Shown here one piece after another: positions 1-4,889 of a stretch of DNA of 9,370 nucleotides; the first letter of the stretch is position 1; each line of letters begins with the position of its first letter. The notes beneath the pieces were generated by a model. That model saw only the letters and a program-made list of their open reading frames with translations. It had not been told where the DNA came from and searched no databases. Made by a program: the position numbers and the translations under genes. The DNA is taken from contig CALBSL010000157.1 in the NCBI GenBank assembly GCA_937968025.1, positions 1 through 9,370 of the forward strand. The letters are read 5' to 3'. The DNA is from an uncultured bacterium (GTDB taxonomy: Bacteria; Patescibacteriota; Patescibacteriia; 2-12-FULL-60-25).

Positions 1-449
1 GACGCTGCAGCGGCTGAAGAGGAACGAAGCAGCACCCCCGCCCCACCTTTCGTTGGAGAAACGACCGTTTGACGAACCGGGGCAGCCGTTGCCCCGTACC
101 GACTCTTCCGCATGAGCGCCGCCTTGAGAGCTGCCTGACGATCTTCTGCAGGATGTGGAAGCGACGGATCGTGCGCAGAAAGACCGAGCGCAACCACGTG
201 CTTACACATGCCATTCCGATCAAACGGACAGCTGCACGTATGAGATTTTACCGTCTGCTTATTTCCCGCAACGATAAGCTCTGACTGATGGGTCGCCGTT
301 CCAGCGATCTCTCCACGTATCACAAAGTCCTGAAAGCGATTGCGCTCCACCTGAACATTTCGAACGGCTTTGGCCATCGTGAGCTCACGCCCACCACGAA
401 AGGCATCCGGACTCGAAAGACGCTTAAAAACACGTTCGTCGAACAACAT
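1..449 (-). CDS. SWIM zinc-finger protein, N-terminal part (probable SNF2-family helicase), cut by window edge
   Basis: An open frame starts at ATG 447-449 and runs without a stop through 149 codons to the window edge, so the gene is partial at its C-terminus. The start is preceded by a purine-rich GGGAGA. The key signal is a SWIM zinc-binding motif: C72-S-C74, then C82-K-H84, inside the stretch HTCSCPFDRNGMCKHVVALG, which fits CxCx(n)CxH. The N-terminus (MLFDERVFKRLSSPDAFRGG) and the residues between about 30 and 66 resemble the N-terminal region of bacterial SWIM proteins. In that family the SWIM domain often precedes a DEAD/SNF2 ATPase that remodels or translocates on DNA. That ATPase would lie outside the window, so the helicase assignment is inference. 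After the motif comes an Ala/Arg/Ser-rich, probably flexible linker. The gene is divergent from the 536-1261 gene across an 86-nt gap. Confidence 0.8.
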   Translation of the reverse strand, partial: MLFDERVFKRLSSPDAFRGGRELTMAKAVRNVQVERNRFQDFVIRGEIAGTATHQSELIVAGNKQTVKSHTCSCPFDRNGMCKHVVALGLSAHDPSLPHPAEDRQAALKAALMRKSRYGATAAPVRQTVVSPTKGGAGVLLRSSSAAAA

Positions 450-497
450 AGGATTCTCCCATTTCTAGCACAGTTGTCGGAGAAAAGCCAGGAGGGC

Positions 498-526
498 TTC
501 ACAGCCTCAACAAGATTGCGTACACT
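498..526 (+). promoter_or_regulatory. Probable sigma-70-type promoter for the 536-1261/mutY pair
   Basis: A TTCACA hexamer (498-503, one mismatch to TTGACA) is followed by a 17-nt spacer and TACACT (521-526, four of six matches to TATAAT). A transcript would start near 532-534. That leaves almost no leader before ATG 536 and only about a dozen nucleotides before ATG 545. It lies in the 86-nt gap between divergent genes, where a promoter is expected. The match was made by eye, without statistics. Confidence 0.45.
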
Positions 527-535
527 GCCAGAAGA

Positions 536-1261
536 ATGCCTCGTATGCATGCGAAGTCTTTTGCGTTTTTAGGGTGGATGTCGCTCGGCTCACTTGCTGC
601 TGCTATTGGCTTTGGCTCTGTTTTGCAGGACGCTCGCCTTGAACGACAAGCGCTTGAAACCCGTGTTTCGAGCCTGGAACAATCCCTGGCCCAACATGAA
701 GATGAGAAGGCTCGCCTGGCTGACCGCGCCAACCAACAGGTGGCCGCCGCCACCAAGGAGCTCGTCGCGGCACGCCAGACTGTTGAACGCATGAAACGTG
801 ATCAGCTCCTACTCGCTGAAGCCATGCCGCTTACCCGTCCGACCGGAAAAGCGTATTCCTCGTGGGTTGAAGCGTTTTCGCTTCCGCTCGGGATCTCCCT
901 CCGTCTTCCCCCAGGAACCAAAACCTACGCCGATGATCGCGGGCTCGTGGCAATGCGCGCCACCCAGGCAACCTCTTCCCTCCCTTGGCTCTCCATTTCG
1001 CCATACACCGCTGAACAAGCACGCCGCTTAGAAGATACCCTCGCAAACCCTGAACCCGTCTCGTATTTAGTGGCCGGCAACCTCGTCACAGGGATCCGCG
1101 GTCAACGCGAAGGACAGTCCGGATCAAGCTATACGTATGTTCTGCAGGTCGTTTCACCCGAAGGAGGAAACTCTACGCATCTCATTTGGGCCCAAACAGA
1201 ACGAGAGATCACAGAACTCCGTATTCGTGACACGCTCGCCTCGCTCGCTCTCCGCTCCTAA
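536..1261 (+). CDS. Membrane-anchored coiled-coil protein of unknown function
   Basis: A protein of 241 residues if read from ATG 536; ATG 545 (Met4) is an equally good start and sits about 10 nt after an AGAAG. I do not recognise a named family. Residues about 9-30 (FAFLGWMSLGSLAAAIGFGSVL) form one hydrophobic segment after a short basic N-terminus, so a signal-anchor with the rest outside the membrane is likely. Residues about 32-95 are rich in Glu, Arg, Gln and Ala with heptad-like spacing (RLERQALETRVSSLEQSLAQ) and should form a coiled coil. The C-terminal region, about 105-238, looks like a compact alpha/beta domain (SLPLGISLRLPPGTK, PWLSISPYTAEQARRLED) ending in a helix. The stop is 2 nt before mutY, so the two are probably co-transcribed and perhaps translationally coupled. 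Nothing links the function to base repair, and the pairing may be incidental. Confidence 0.8.
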   Translation: MPRMHAKSFAFLGWMSLGSLAAAIGFGSVLQDARLERQALETRVSSLEQSLAQHEDEKARLADRANQQVAAATKELVAARQTVERMKRDQLLLAEAMPLTRPTGKAYSSWVEAFSLPLGISLRLPPGTKTYADDRGLVAMRATQATSSLPWLSISPYTAEQARRLEDTLANPEPVSYLVAGNLVTGIRGQREGQSGSSYTYVLQVVSPEGGNSTHLIWAQTEREITELRIRDTLASLALRS

Positions 1262-1263
1262 CC

Positions 1264-2187
1264 ATGCCTCCCCAAACGCATCCGAGCTCGTATATCGAGC
1301 CGCTGCTTTCGTGGTACCAAAAACAGGGTCGTGATCTGCCATGGCGACACACCACCAACCCGTATCATATCCTCGTGAGTGAATGCATGCTGCAACAAAC
1401 GCAGGTGCAACGTGTGATTCCATATTATCATCGCTGGCTTGAACGGTTTCCTACCTGGCAGGCGCTCGCGACCGCTTCGACCGTCGATGTACTGCATCTT
1501 TGGTCGGGATTAGGATACAACCGTCGTGCGCTTGCGCTGCAGACCATCGCTCAGCAAGTCGCTACACACGGGGAACCACAAACCGCTCAAGGCTGGCTCC
1601 AACTGAAGGGTATCGGGCCGTATACCAGTGCCGCTGTCGCCACCTTTTCTCGACAAGAAGCGGTGATGCCGGTCGACACCAACGTTCGGCGACTGCTCGG
1701 CCGAGCCTTGTTTGGGATCCCCTTTCCGCAACCTGAAGATGATGCGCGCATCACCTCAGCCACCTCGTCCTGGCTTTCCTCCCCGAATTTTCATCATATT
1801 CCCCAAGCGCTGTTCGATGTCGCCTCCTCGATCTGCAAAAAACGCCCTGAGTGTGAACACTGTCCGCTCAAACAGGTTTGCCAAGCTGCTCCAGCATTTC
1901 TTGCAGGAACGGTCGAGATTCCAAAACGAAGCATCAAAAAAGCAACCGAATCGCGACACAATGAAAAACCGTATCCAGATCGAATCTATCGAGGCCGTAT
2001 CGTGAAGCTGCTCCGCGAACACGATGACCTAACGCAGCAGACCATCGGACCAAAGATCGACCCTGATTTTGACGCGACCGCGGATCAAGCATGGTTGATG
2101 GCAATGATTGGGCGACTGATCAAGGACAAACTCGTCCACGAAGAGAAGGGGGCGTTACGATTCGGTTCTGCCCAAGAACTGTACTAA
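1264..2187 (+). CDS. mutY: A/G-specific adenine glycosylase (MutY), NUDIX-less form
   Basis: A 307-residue enzyme that removes adenine mispaired with 8-oxoguanine or guanine, starting base excision repair. The fold is the HhH-GPD superfamily. Glu40 in SECMLQQTQV is the expected catalytic acid. The helix-hairpin-helix is LKGIGPYT (114-121), and the catalytic Asp138 lies in PVDTNVRRL. Other family signatures are LPWRH (25-29) and LHLWSGLGYNRRA (77-89). A [4Fe-4S] loop is formed by Cys191, Cys197, Cys200 and Cys206. The first spacing is C-x5-C, one residue shorter than the usual C-x6-C. The usual C-terminal MutT-like 8-oxoG recognition domain of E. coli MutY (350 residues) is absent. In its place are about 75 residues beginning YPDRIYRGRIVKLLRE that look like a small winged-helix domain. 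ATG 1264 lies 2 nt after the previous stop and has no clear Shine-Dalgarno sequence. Confidence 0.95.
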   Translation: MPPQTHPSSYIEPLLSWYQKQGRDLPWRHTTNPYHILVSECMLQQTQVQRVIPYYHRWLERFPTWQALATASTVDVLHLWSGLGYNRRALALQTIAQQVATHGEPQTAQGWLQLKGIGPYTSAAVATFSRQEAVMPVDTNVRRLLGRALFGIPFPQPEDDARITSATSSWLSSPNFHHIPQALFDVASSICKKRPECEHCPLKQVCQAAPAFLAGTVEIPKRSIKKATESRHNEKPYPDRIYRGRIVKLLREHDDLTQQTIGPKIDPDFDATADQAWLMAMIGRLIKDKLVHEEKGALRFGSAQELY

Positions 2188-2193
2188 TTTTTT
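2163..2193 (+). terminator. Possible weak terminator at the end of mutY
   Basis: CGGTTCT (2163-2169) can pair with AGAACTG (2175-2181) around the loop GCCCA, with one G-U pair. A run of six T follows at 2188-2193 after a 6-nt gap. The stem overlaps the last mutY codons and the gap before the T run is long, so termination may be inefficient. Confidence 0.35.
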
Positions 2194-2245
2194 ACACATT
2201 TCGCATCCTACGTCCTAAAACAATGGTGGCCGTGTAGACTGTTGG

Positions 2246-2259
2246 CGGGAATACTCCCG
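2246..2259 (+). promoter_or_regulatory. Small hairpin in the leader of the 2277-2522 gene
   Basis: CGGGA-ATAC-TCCCG is a perfect 5-bp stem with a 4-nt loop, ending 17 nt before ATG 2277 and just upstream of the purine-rich ribosome-binding region. No T run follows, so it is not a terminator. It could insulate or present the ribosome-binding site, or be chance. Confidence 0.3.
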
Positions 2260-2276
2260 GAAGGTGGAAGAAGGAC

Positions 2277-2522
2277 ATGTGTGAACGCTTTTGCAGTAAC
2301 TGTGGCCAACGTATCCAGCAGCCCCCTCCCAGCAACGGCTCCTGCCAGCACAGTGGCTATCAAGACGCGCTCAAACTCTCGCCCGAAGAGATCATAGAAC
2401 TGGAGAAGCGCCTCGAACAGGTCAAACGAGACCGGGAGATTGCTGAACACAAGCGTCTCGCGGAGATGTGTGGCGATCTTTTTGCCCCATATCCGGAGTT
2501 TAGGAAACGCCCCACCGGATAA
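2277..2522 (+). CDS. Small Cys-rich protein with zinc-ribbon-like N-terminus
   Basis: An 81-residue ORF with a strong purine-rich leader (GGTGGAAGAAGGAC directly before ATG), which makes real translation likely. The N-terminus has Cys2, Cys6-S-N-Cys9-G and then Cys23-Q-His25, a plausible single zinc-binding knuckle. A short PPP-containing linker lies between the two halves. Residues about 35-66 (SPEEIIELEKRLEQVKRDRE and following) are strongly helical and charged, and probably form a dimeric coiled coil. The tail is GDLFAPYPEFRKRPTG. I recognise no family. A small zinc-binding adaptor or regulator is a reasonable guess only. A clear terminator follows within about 25 nt, so the gene is a stand-alone or short transcript. 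Its position parallels the Cys-rich gene at 3611-3901, although the two proteins do not align. Confidence 0.7.
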   Translation: MCERFCSNCGQRIQQPPPSNGSCQHSGYQDALKLSPEEIIELEKRLEQVKRDREIAEHKRLAEMCGDLFAPYPEFRKRPTG

Positions 2523-2546
2523 CCTTGTCTGACCTCCAACACCCCT

Positions 2547-2571
2547 ACTCCGCCCACCGCGGAGTTTTTTT
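2547..2571 (+). terminator. Rho-independent terminator after the 2277-2522 gene
   Basis: ACTCCGC (2547-2553) pairs with GCGGAGT (2559-2565) around the loop CCACC, and seven T follow directly (2565-2571). This is a textbook intrinsic terminator. Its 3' half and T run are part of the direct repeat shared with the terminator at 3912. Confidence 0.9.
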
Positions 2572-2695
2572 CTTTGCTCATCATCAAGACGCCGGCTCCA
2601 CCAATGCAAATCACTTCATCATAGAACCGTCATCAAGAACAACATCCGCGCAAACATCTTCGATCGAACGAATCCGGTATCGATGATCCACCTCA
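2561..2695. repeat. Direct repeat copy A (terminator 3' arm plus DUF1653 tail)
   Basis: Aligns with 3925-4062 in the same orientation. By hand I count 17 mismatches over 135 aligned positions plus one 3-nt gap, about 87% identity. It begins in the 3' arm of the terminator (GGAGTTTTTTTCTTTGCT is identical in both) and ends inside the DUF1653-like reading frame on the minus strand. Confidence 0.85.
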
Positions 2696-2697
2696 AT
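2584..2697 (-). pseudogene. Truncated DUF1653-type relic with premature stop
   Basis: On the minus strand this reads IEVDHRYRIRSIEDVCADVV, then LDDGSMMK, stop (TGA 2611-2613), FALVEPAS, stop (TGA 2584-2586). It matches the C-terminal half of the copy at 3951-4195, which reads PEVEHRCWIRSIEDVCEDVV, LDDGSITRR, FALVEAAS. The TGA replaces the position of an Arg codon just before the conserved Phe. The N-terminal half of the domain (YKNYKRGTLYRIL) is missing: the frame upstream (2701-2760) shows no similarity and closes at TGA 2761-2763, with no ATG. I read it as a decayed partial duplicate lying just downstream of the SCGGH-motif gene. Confidence 0.7.
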
Positions 2698-2756
2698 GCG
2701 ACGCACTGAATTTCCCCCTACAAATACGCTCAAGAATGAACGTACTGGACAAGCCT

Positions 2757-3410
2757 CTACTCAGACTCGAAGAAGCGGTCTTTGAGAATTAGGCCAAATC
2801 GCTCAAATAATGTGCGCGCTTCGCGAATACTAGCCGCCAACTCTTCTAAATTCTTGGGCGCTTCACGTCGACCCCCTTCCCATCTTCGATTCACTTCAAG
2901 TCGACCGTTTCGCATCACAAGCGAAAGCGCAGAAAACGGATGGGTCTCATGCACCTGCTCAATAACCTGCCGTACGACGTGCGCCGTCCTTTGTAGACGC
3001 AATGACCAGGCCCGAAACTCTTCCGTCTCAACGGGTTCGAGCTGATCAACTGCATCATAGAAAGCGTCTGCCGCCTCAGGAATATCCTCCATCTGGCGAG
3101 GCGATACTCCGTATGCCTGAGAGATTCGTCGACGGATATCTGCTTCACCCACCCAGCGGCTATCGGGTCGATCCGCCGCAAAACAGATCCAAGGAAACGC
3201 CCATCCTTCACAAGGCTCTTCATAGGCGATATGGCCGCCGCAGGATTGACGCGTAGGGAGTCCGTTTACCATGCACGCAACAAGCACGTCGCAAATTGAG
3301 GGATCCACCATCCGCCCTAAACCATCCCTAAAACCCGCCACACGCTGCTCAGCCTCGCGCCAAATACGTTGCTTCTCAAGCACTATATCAAGTCGACGAG
3401 ACTGCTCCAT
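2757..3410 (-). CDS. Conserved-type hypothetical protein with SCGGH...PW motif
   Basis: A 217-residue protein from ATG 3408-3410; the upstream region has only weak Shine-Dalgarno similarity. Residues 38-78 carry the recognisable block: SICDVLVACMVNGLPTRQSC leading into SCGGH (56-60), then G-x-A-F-PWICFA (69-78). I recall many Patescibacteria proteins with the pattern LNxLGIPTxxSCEGH...PWv, of unknown function. Here the Glu of SCEGH is Gly, and an extra EEPCEGW segment sits between the two blocks. The rest is mostly helical and rich in Arg and Glu: a long helix about 112-155 and another about 180-212 (LEELAASIREARTLFERFGL). No membrane segment or signal peptide is visible, so it is probably cytoplasmic. 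Function is unknown; Cys and His in the motif could bind a metal or act catalytically. It stands alone between the two Cys-ORF/DUF1653 modules. Confidence 0.8.
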   Translation of the reverse strand: MEQSRRLDIVLEKQRIWREAEQRVAGFRDGLGRMVDPSICDVLVACMVNGLPTRQSCGGHIAYEEPCEGWAFPWICFAADRPDSRWVGEADIRRRISQAYGVSPRQMEDIPEAADAFYDAVDQLEPVETEEFRAWSLRLQRTAHVVRQVIEQVHETHPFSALSLVMRNGRLEVNRRWEGGRREAPKNLEELAASIREARTLFERFGLILKDRFFESE

Positions 3411-3610
3411 GGCTCAAGTGTACATTGAGAGACCGTCTACAACAAACCTTCATACCTTCATTATGAACCATACTGCTCGCCACATAACTACAGTCCTGCC
3501 GAATAAAAAGTGTAGCGCATTTTTTCACAATGACATGCCAACGCTAACTAAACCCATAAAACGTGGTATCTAATCACTAGGGAACCCCTCCCTGAAAGGA
3601 CTGAGTCACC
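3411..3610. other. 200-nt divergent intergenic region
   Basis: Lies between the start of the minus-strand SCGGH gene and the plus-strand gene at 3611, so it should hold two promoters. It is more AT-rich than its surroundings. TATCTAAT at 3567-3574 could be a -10 element for the 3611 gene, but no good -35 is spaced correctly. On the minus strand CATAAT around 3460 is a weak -10 candidate. A GAAAGGA sequence 10 nt before ATG 3611 is a plausible ribosome-binding site. No tRNA, repeat array or known RNA motif was seen. Confidence 0.4.
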
Positions 3611-3901
3611 ATGTTCCAATGCTTCTATCCCGATGCGCCCTGTGACTGCAAGCGATGCAAGCCCACAGCACCCGAAGAAGCCGGTCGACAACACGAACCC
3701 CATCCCCTCCTACCGGATCGCTCCGATCTCAGGCAGCTCCCCGAGGTCAGGCGACAGATCGAGGCCCTAACCAAATTGGGCGTGCCCGCAGGCCGAATCC
3801 ACGTTTCCGGCGAAGGAACCGGCTACGACTGCGAGTTCCCGGTCGTGACCGTGCTCCCCGAACCAGAGCGTGGGTATGTGCCTCCCGATGACACTTGGTA
3901 A
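3611..3901 (+). CDS. Small Cys-rich protein of unknown function
   Basis: A 96-residue ORF preceded by GAAAGGA at 10 nt and followed 10 nt after the stop by a strong terminator, which supports a real transcription unit. The N-terminus holds four Cys in a tight cluster: Cys4, then Cys11-D-Cys13-K-R-Cys16 (PDAPCDCKRCKP), suited to binding one zinc. A hydrophilic Pro/His-rich linker follows (about 17-38), then a short helix (about 40-58, LRQLPEVRRQIEALTKLGVP). The end is Gly- and Pro-rich and acidic and contains Cys74 (GEGTGYDCEFPVVTVLPEPE). No homologous family is recognised. The architecture (N-terminal Cys cluster, linker, helix, own terminator, convergent DUF1653 frame) parallels the 2277-2522 gene, but the sequences do not align, so common origin is unproven. 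Confidence 0.7.
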   Translation: MFQCFYPDAPCDCKRCKPTAPEEAGRQHEPHPLLPDRSDLRQLPEVRRQIEALTKLGVPAGRIHVSGEGTGYDCEFPVVTVLPEPERGYVPPDDTW

Positions 3902-3911
3902 CGCCTCAACC

Positions 3912-3935
3912 CTCCGAGATCATCGGAGTTTTTTT
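3912..3935 (+). terminator. Rho-independent terminator after the 3611-3901 gene
   Basis: CTCCGA (3912-3917) pairs with TCGGAG (3923-3928) around the loop GATCA, then seven T (3929-3935). In the minus direction the same hairpin lacks a T run, so it acts for the plus strand only. The T run ends 16 nt before the convergent DUF1653 stop codon. Confidence 0.9.
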
Positions 3936-4062
3936 CTTTGCTAACGATCATCAAGATGCCGCCTCCACCAACGCAAATCGCCTGGTGATAGAACCATCGT
4001 CAAGAACAACATCCTCGCAAACATCTTCAATCGAACGAATCCAACATCGATGCTCCACCTCA
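3925..4062. repeat. Direct repeat copy B (terminator 3' arm plus DUF1653 tail)
   Basis: Partner of 2561-2695, about 87% identical by hand count. Three extra nucleotides (around 3943-3946) lie between the T run and the DUF1653 stop. Similarity ends near 4062, inside the DUF1653 reading frame, which is complete on this side. Confidence 0.85.
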
Positions 4063-4195
4063 GGATCTAGACATTCGTAAACGACACACGGCACAAGATC
4101 CGCTTCACGAGTGGCGATGCAAAGAATCCGGTATAGCGTGCCACGCTTGTAGTTCTTGTACGCTTCCAGCGGTTTGGGGGATGATTGGTGATCAT
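3951..4195 (-). CDS. DUF1653-family protein, start in a different frame (frameshifted or non-canonical start)
   Basis: The frame ending at TGA 3951-3953 encodes AYKNYKRGTLYRILCIATRE, ADLVPCVVYECLDPEVEHRC, WIRSIEDVCEDVVLDDGSIT, RRFALVEAAS. This fits the DUF1653 pattern (hYKGxLYrVlxiArhtEtlexlVvYexL...WvRpxexFxexV..dG..vpRF), a family of about 65-80 residues with unknown function. The frame is closed upstream by TGA 4224-4226 and has no ATG, GTG or TTG before the conserved domain, only ATC or CTG. The nearest ATG (4193-4195) is in another frame and reads MITNHPPNRWK. A -1 shift at C CCA AAC (4172-4178) would join them into an 81-residue protein. A one-base mutation or sequencing error is the simpler explanation. 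It follows the methyltransferase stop by 42 nt on the same strand and could be the last gene of that operon. The family is fairly sure; whether a product is made is not. Confidence 0.6.
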
Positions 4196-4237
4196 ATAGA
4201 TTGCGGAGTTGCGCTGGAGTGATTCACCCGGCTCGCT

Positions 4238-4882
4238 CTACCGTTTACGCGCCTTCACCACAAATGAGAGTCCAAAGAGTGATGGCCAAACGGTATTCAA
4301 CCATCTCGTGCACACGCCGAGTACTGGGACCCGCGTCCAAAAGGTATTCGTGACGAGTTGCTCTATCTCAAAACCAGCGTTCGTGAGTAACCGCGTGAGC
4401 ACGTCGAGCGTCATCCAATACACATGCCCATCACGAGGCGTGTTATTTTCTGGAACGTTTCCTCGTAGCACCTGGAGACGTGCAGGCAGCGAGGCAAAGT
4501 TTGGAACACTCACCAAAATATGTTTTTTACACACCCGGCGTGCCTCTTTCAAGACTTCCGCCGGCTGAAAAAGATGTTCGAGCACATCCGTGAGGATGAC
4601 TGTGTCGAATGCCTCTGCCTGAAACGGCAAAGCCTCCGAGAGATCGTGCTGGCGACAGTCCAGCCCACGAGAAACCCCAATCGCGACTGCTTTTGATGAT
4701 AGATCGATCCCGATCCCTTCAATCCCCTGTTTTTTTAGCTCTTCCAACAGAAGACCGTCGCCACAACCTATATCCAAGACGGCGCCAGGCTCAACCATCT
4801 GTAGAACCGCTTGTTTTGAAAAGCATAGCTCGTGAAGCTTTTGCCACTGGCTATTTTGAAAGCGCTCTGCGGAACTCTCCAT
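4238..4882 (-). CDS. MetW-like class I SAM-dependent methyltransferase
   Basis: A 214-residue protein when started at ATG 4880-4882, 7 nt after the glycosyltransferase stop. A longer in-frame reading to 5002 would overlap that gene by 113 nt and add 40 residues without family character. Motif I is VLDIGCGDG (35-43), which binds S-adenosylmethionine. An acidic residue after strand 2 (GIGIDLSS, Asp60) should bind the ribose. The later blocks DTVILTDVLEHLFQPAEVLK and SVPNFASLPARLQVLRGN resemble MetW and UbiG-like enzymes. No methionine-biosynthesis partner such as metX is present, so the MetW role itself is unlikely. Next to a glycosyltransferase, modification of a glycan or its lipid carrier is more plausible, though that is inference. 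No Shine-Dalgarno sequence is visible, so translational coupling is likely. Confidence 0.88.
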   Translation of the reverse strand: MESSAERFQNSQWQKLHELCFSKQAVLQMVEPGAVLDIGCGDGLLLEELKKQGIEGIGIDLSSKAVAIGVSRGLDCRQHDLSEALPFQAEAFDTVILTDVLEHLFQPAEVLKEARRVCKKHILVSVPNFASLPARLQVLRGNVPENNTPRDGHVYWMTLDVLTRLLTNAGFEIEQLVTNTFWTRVPVLGVCTRWLNTVWPSLFGLSFVVKARKR

Positions 4883-4889
4883 AGAATCG

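Noticed and set aside
320..550. Minus-strand 76-residue ORF overlapping the SWIM gene start
   Set aside because: It is in a different frame from the SWIM motif frame, shows no domain character, and covers the promoter gap.
2208..2609. Minus-strand 133-residue ORF
   Set aside because: Antisense to the 2277-2522 gene and its terminator; composition is random-looking and the plus-strand gene has better start and stop signals.
3411..3610. tRNA or riboswitch in the AT-rich gap
   Set aside because: No cloverleaf, T-arm consensus or known aptamer landmark could be found by eye.
3895..4080. Plus-strand 61-residue ORF through the repeat
   Set aside because: It reads through the terminator and is antisense to the DUF1653 frame; the SSRTTSSQTSSI run is just the complement of a conserved region.
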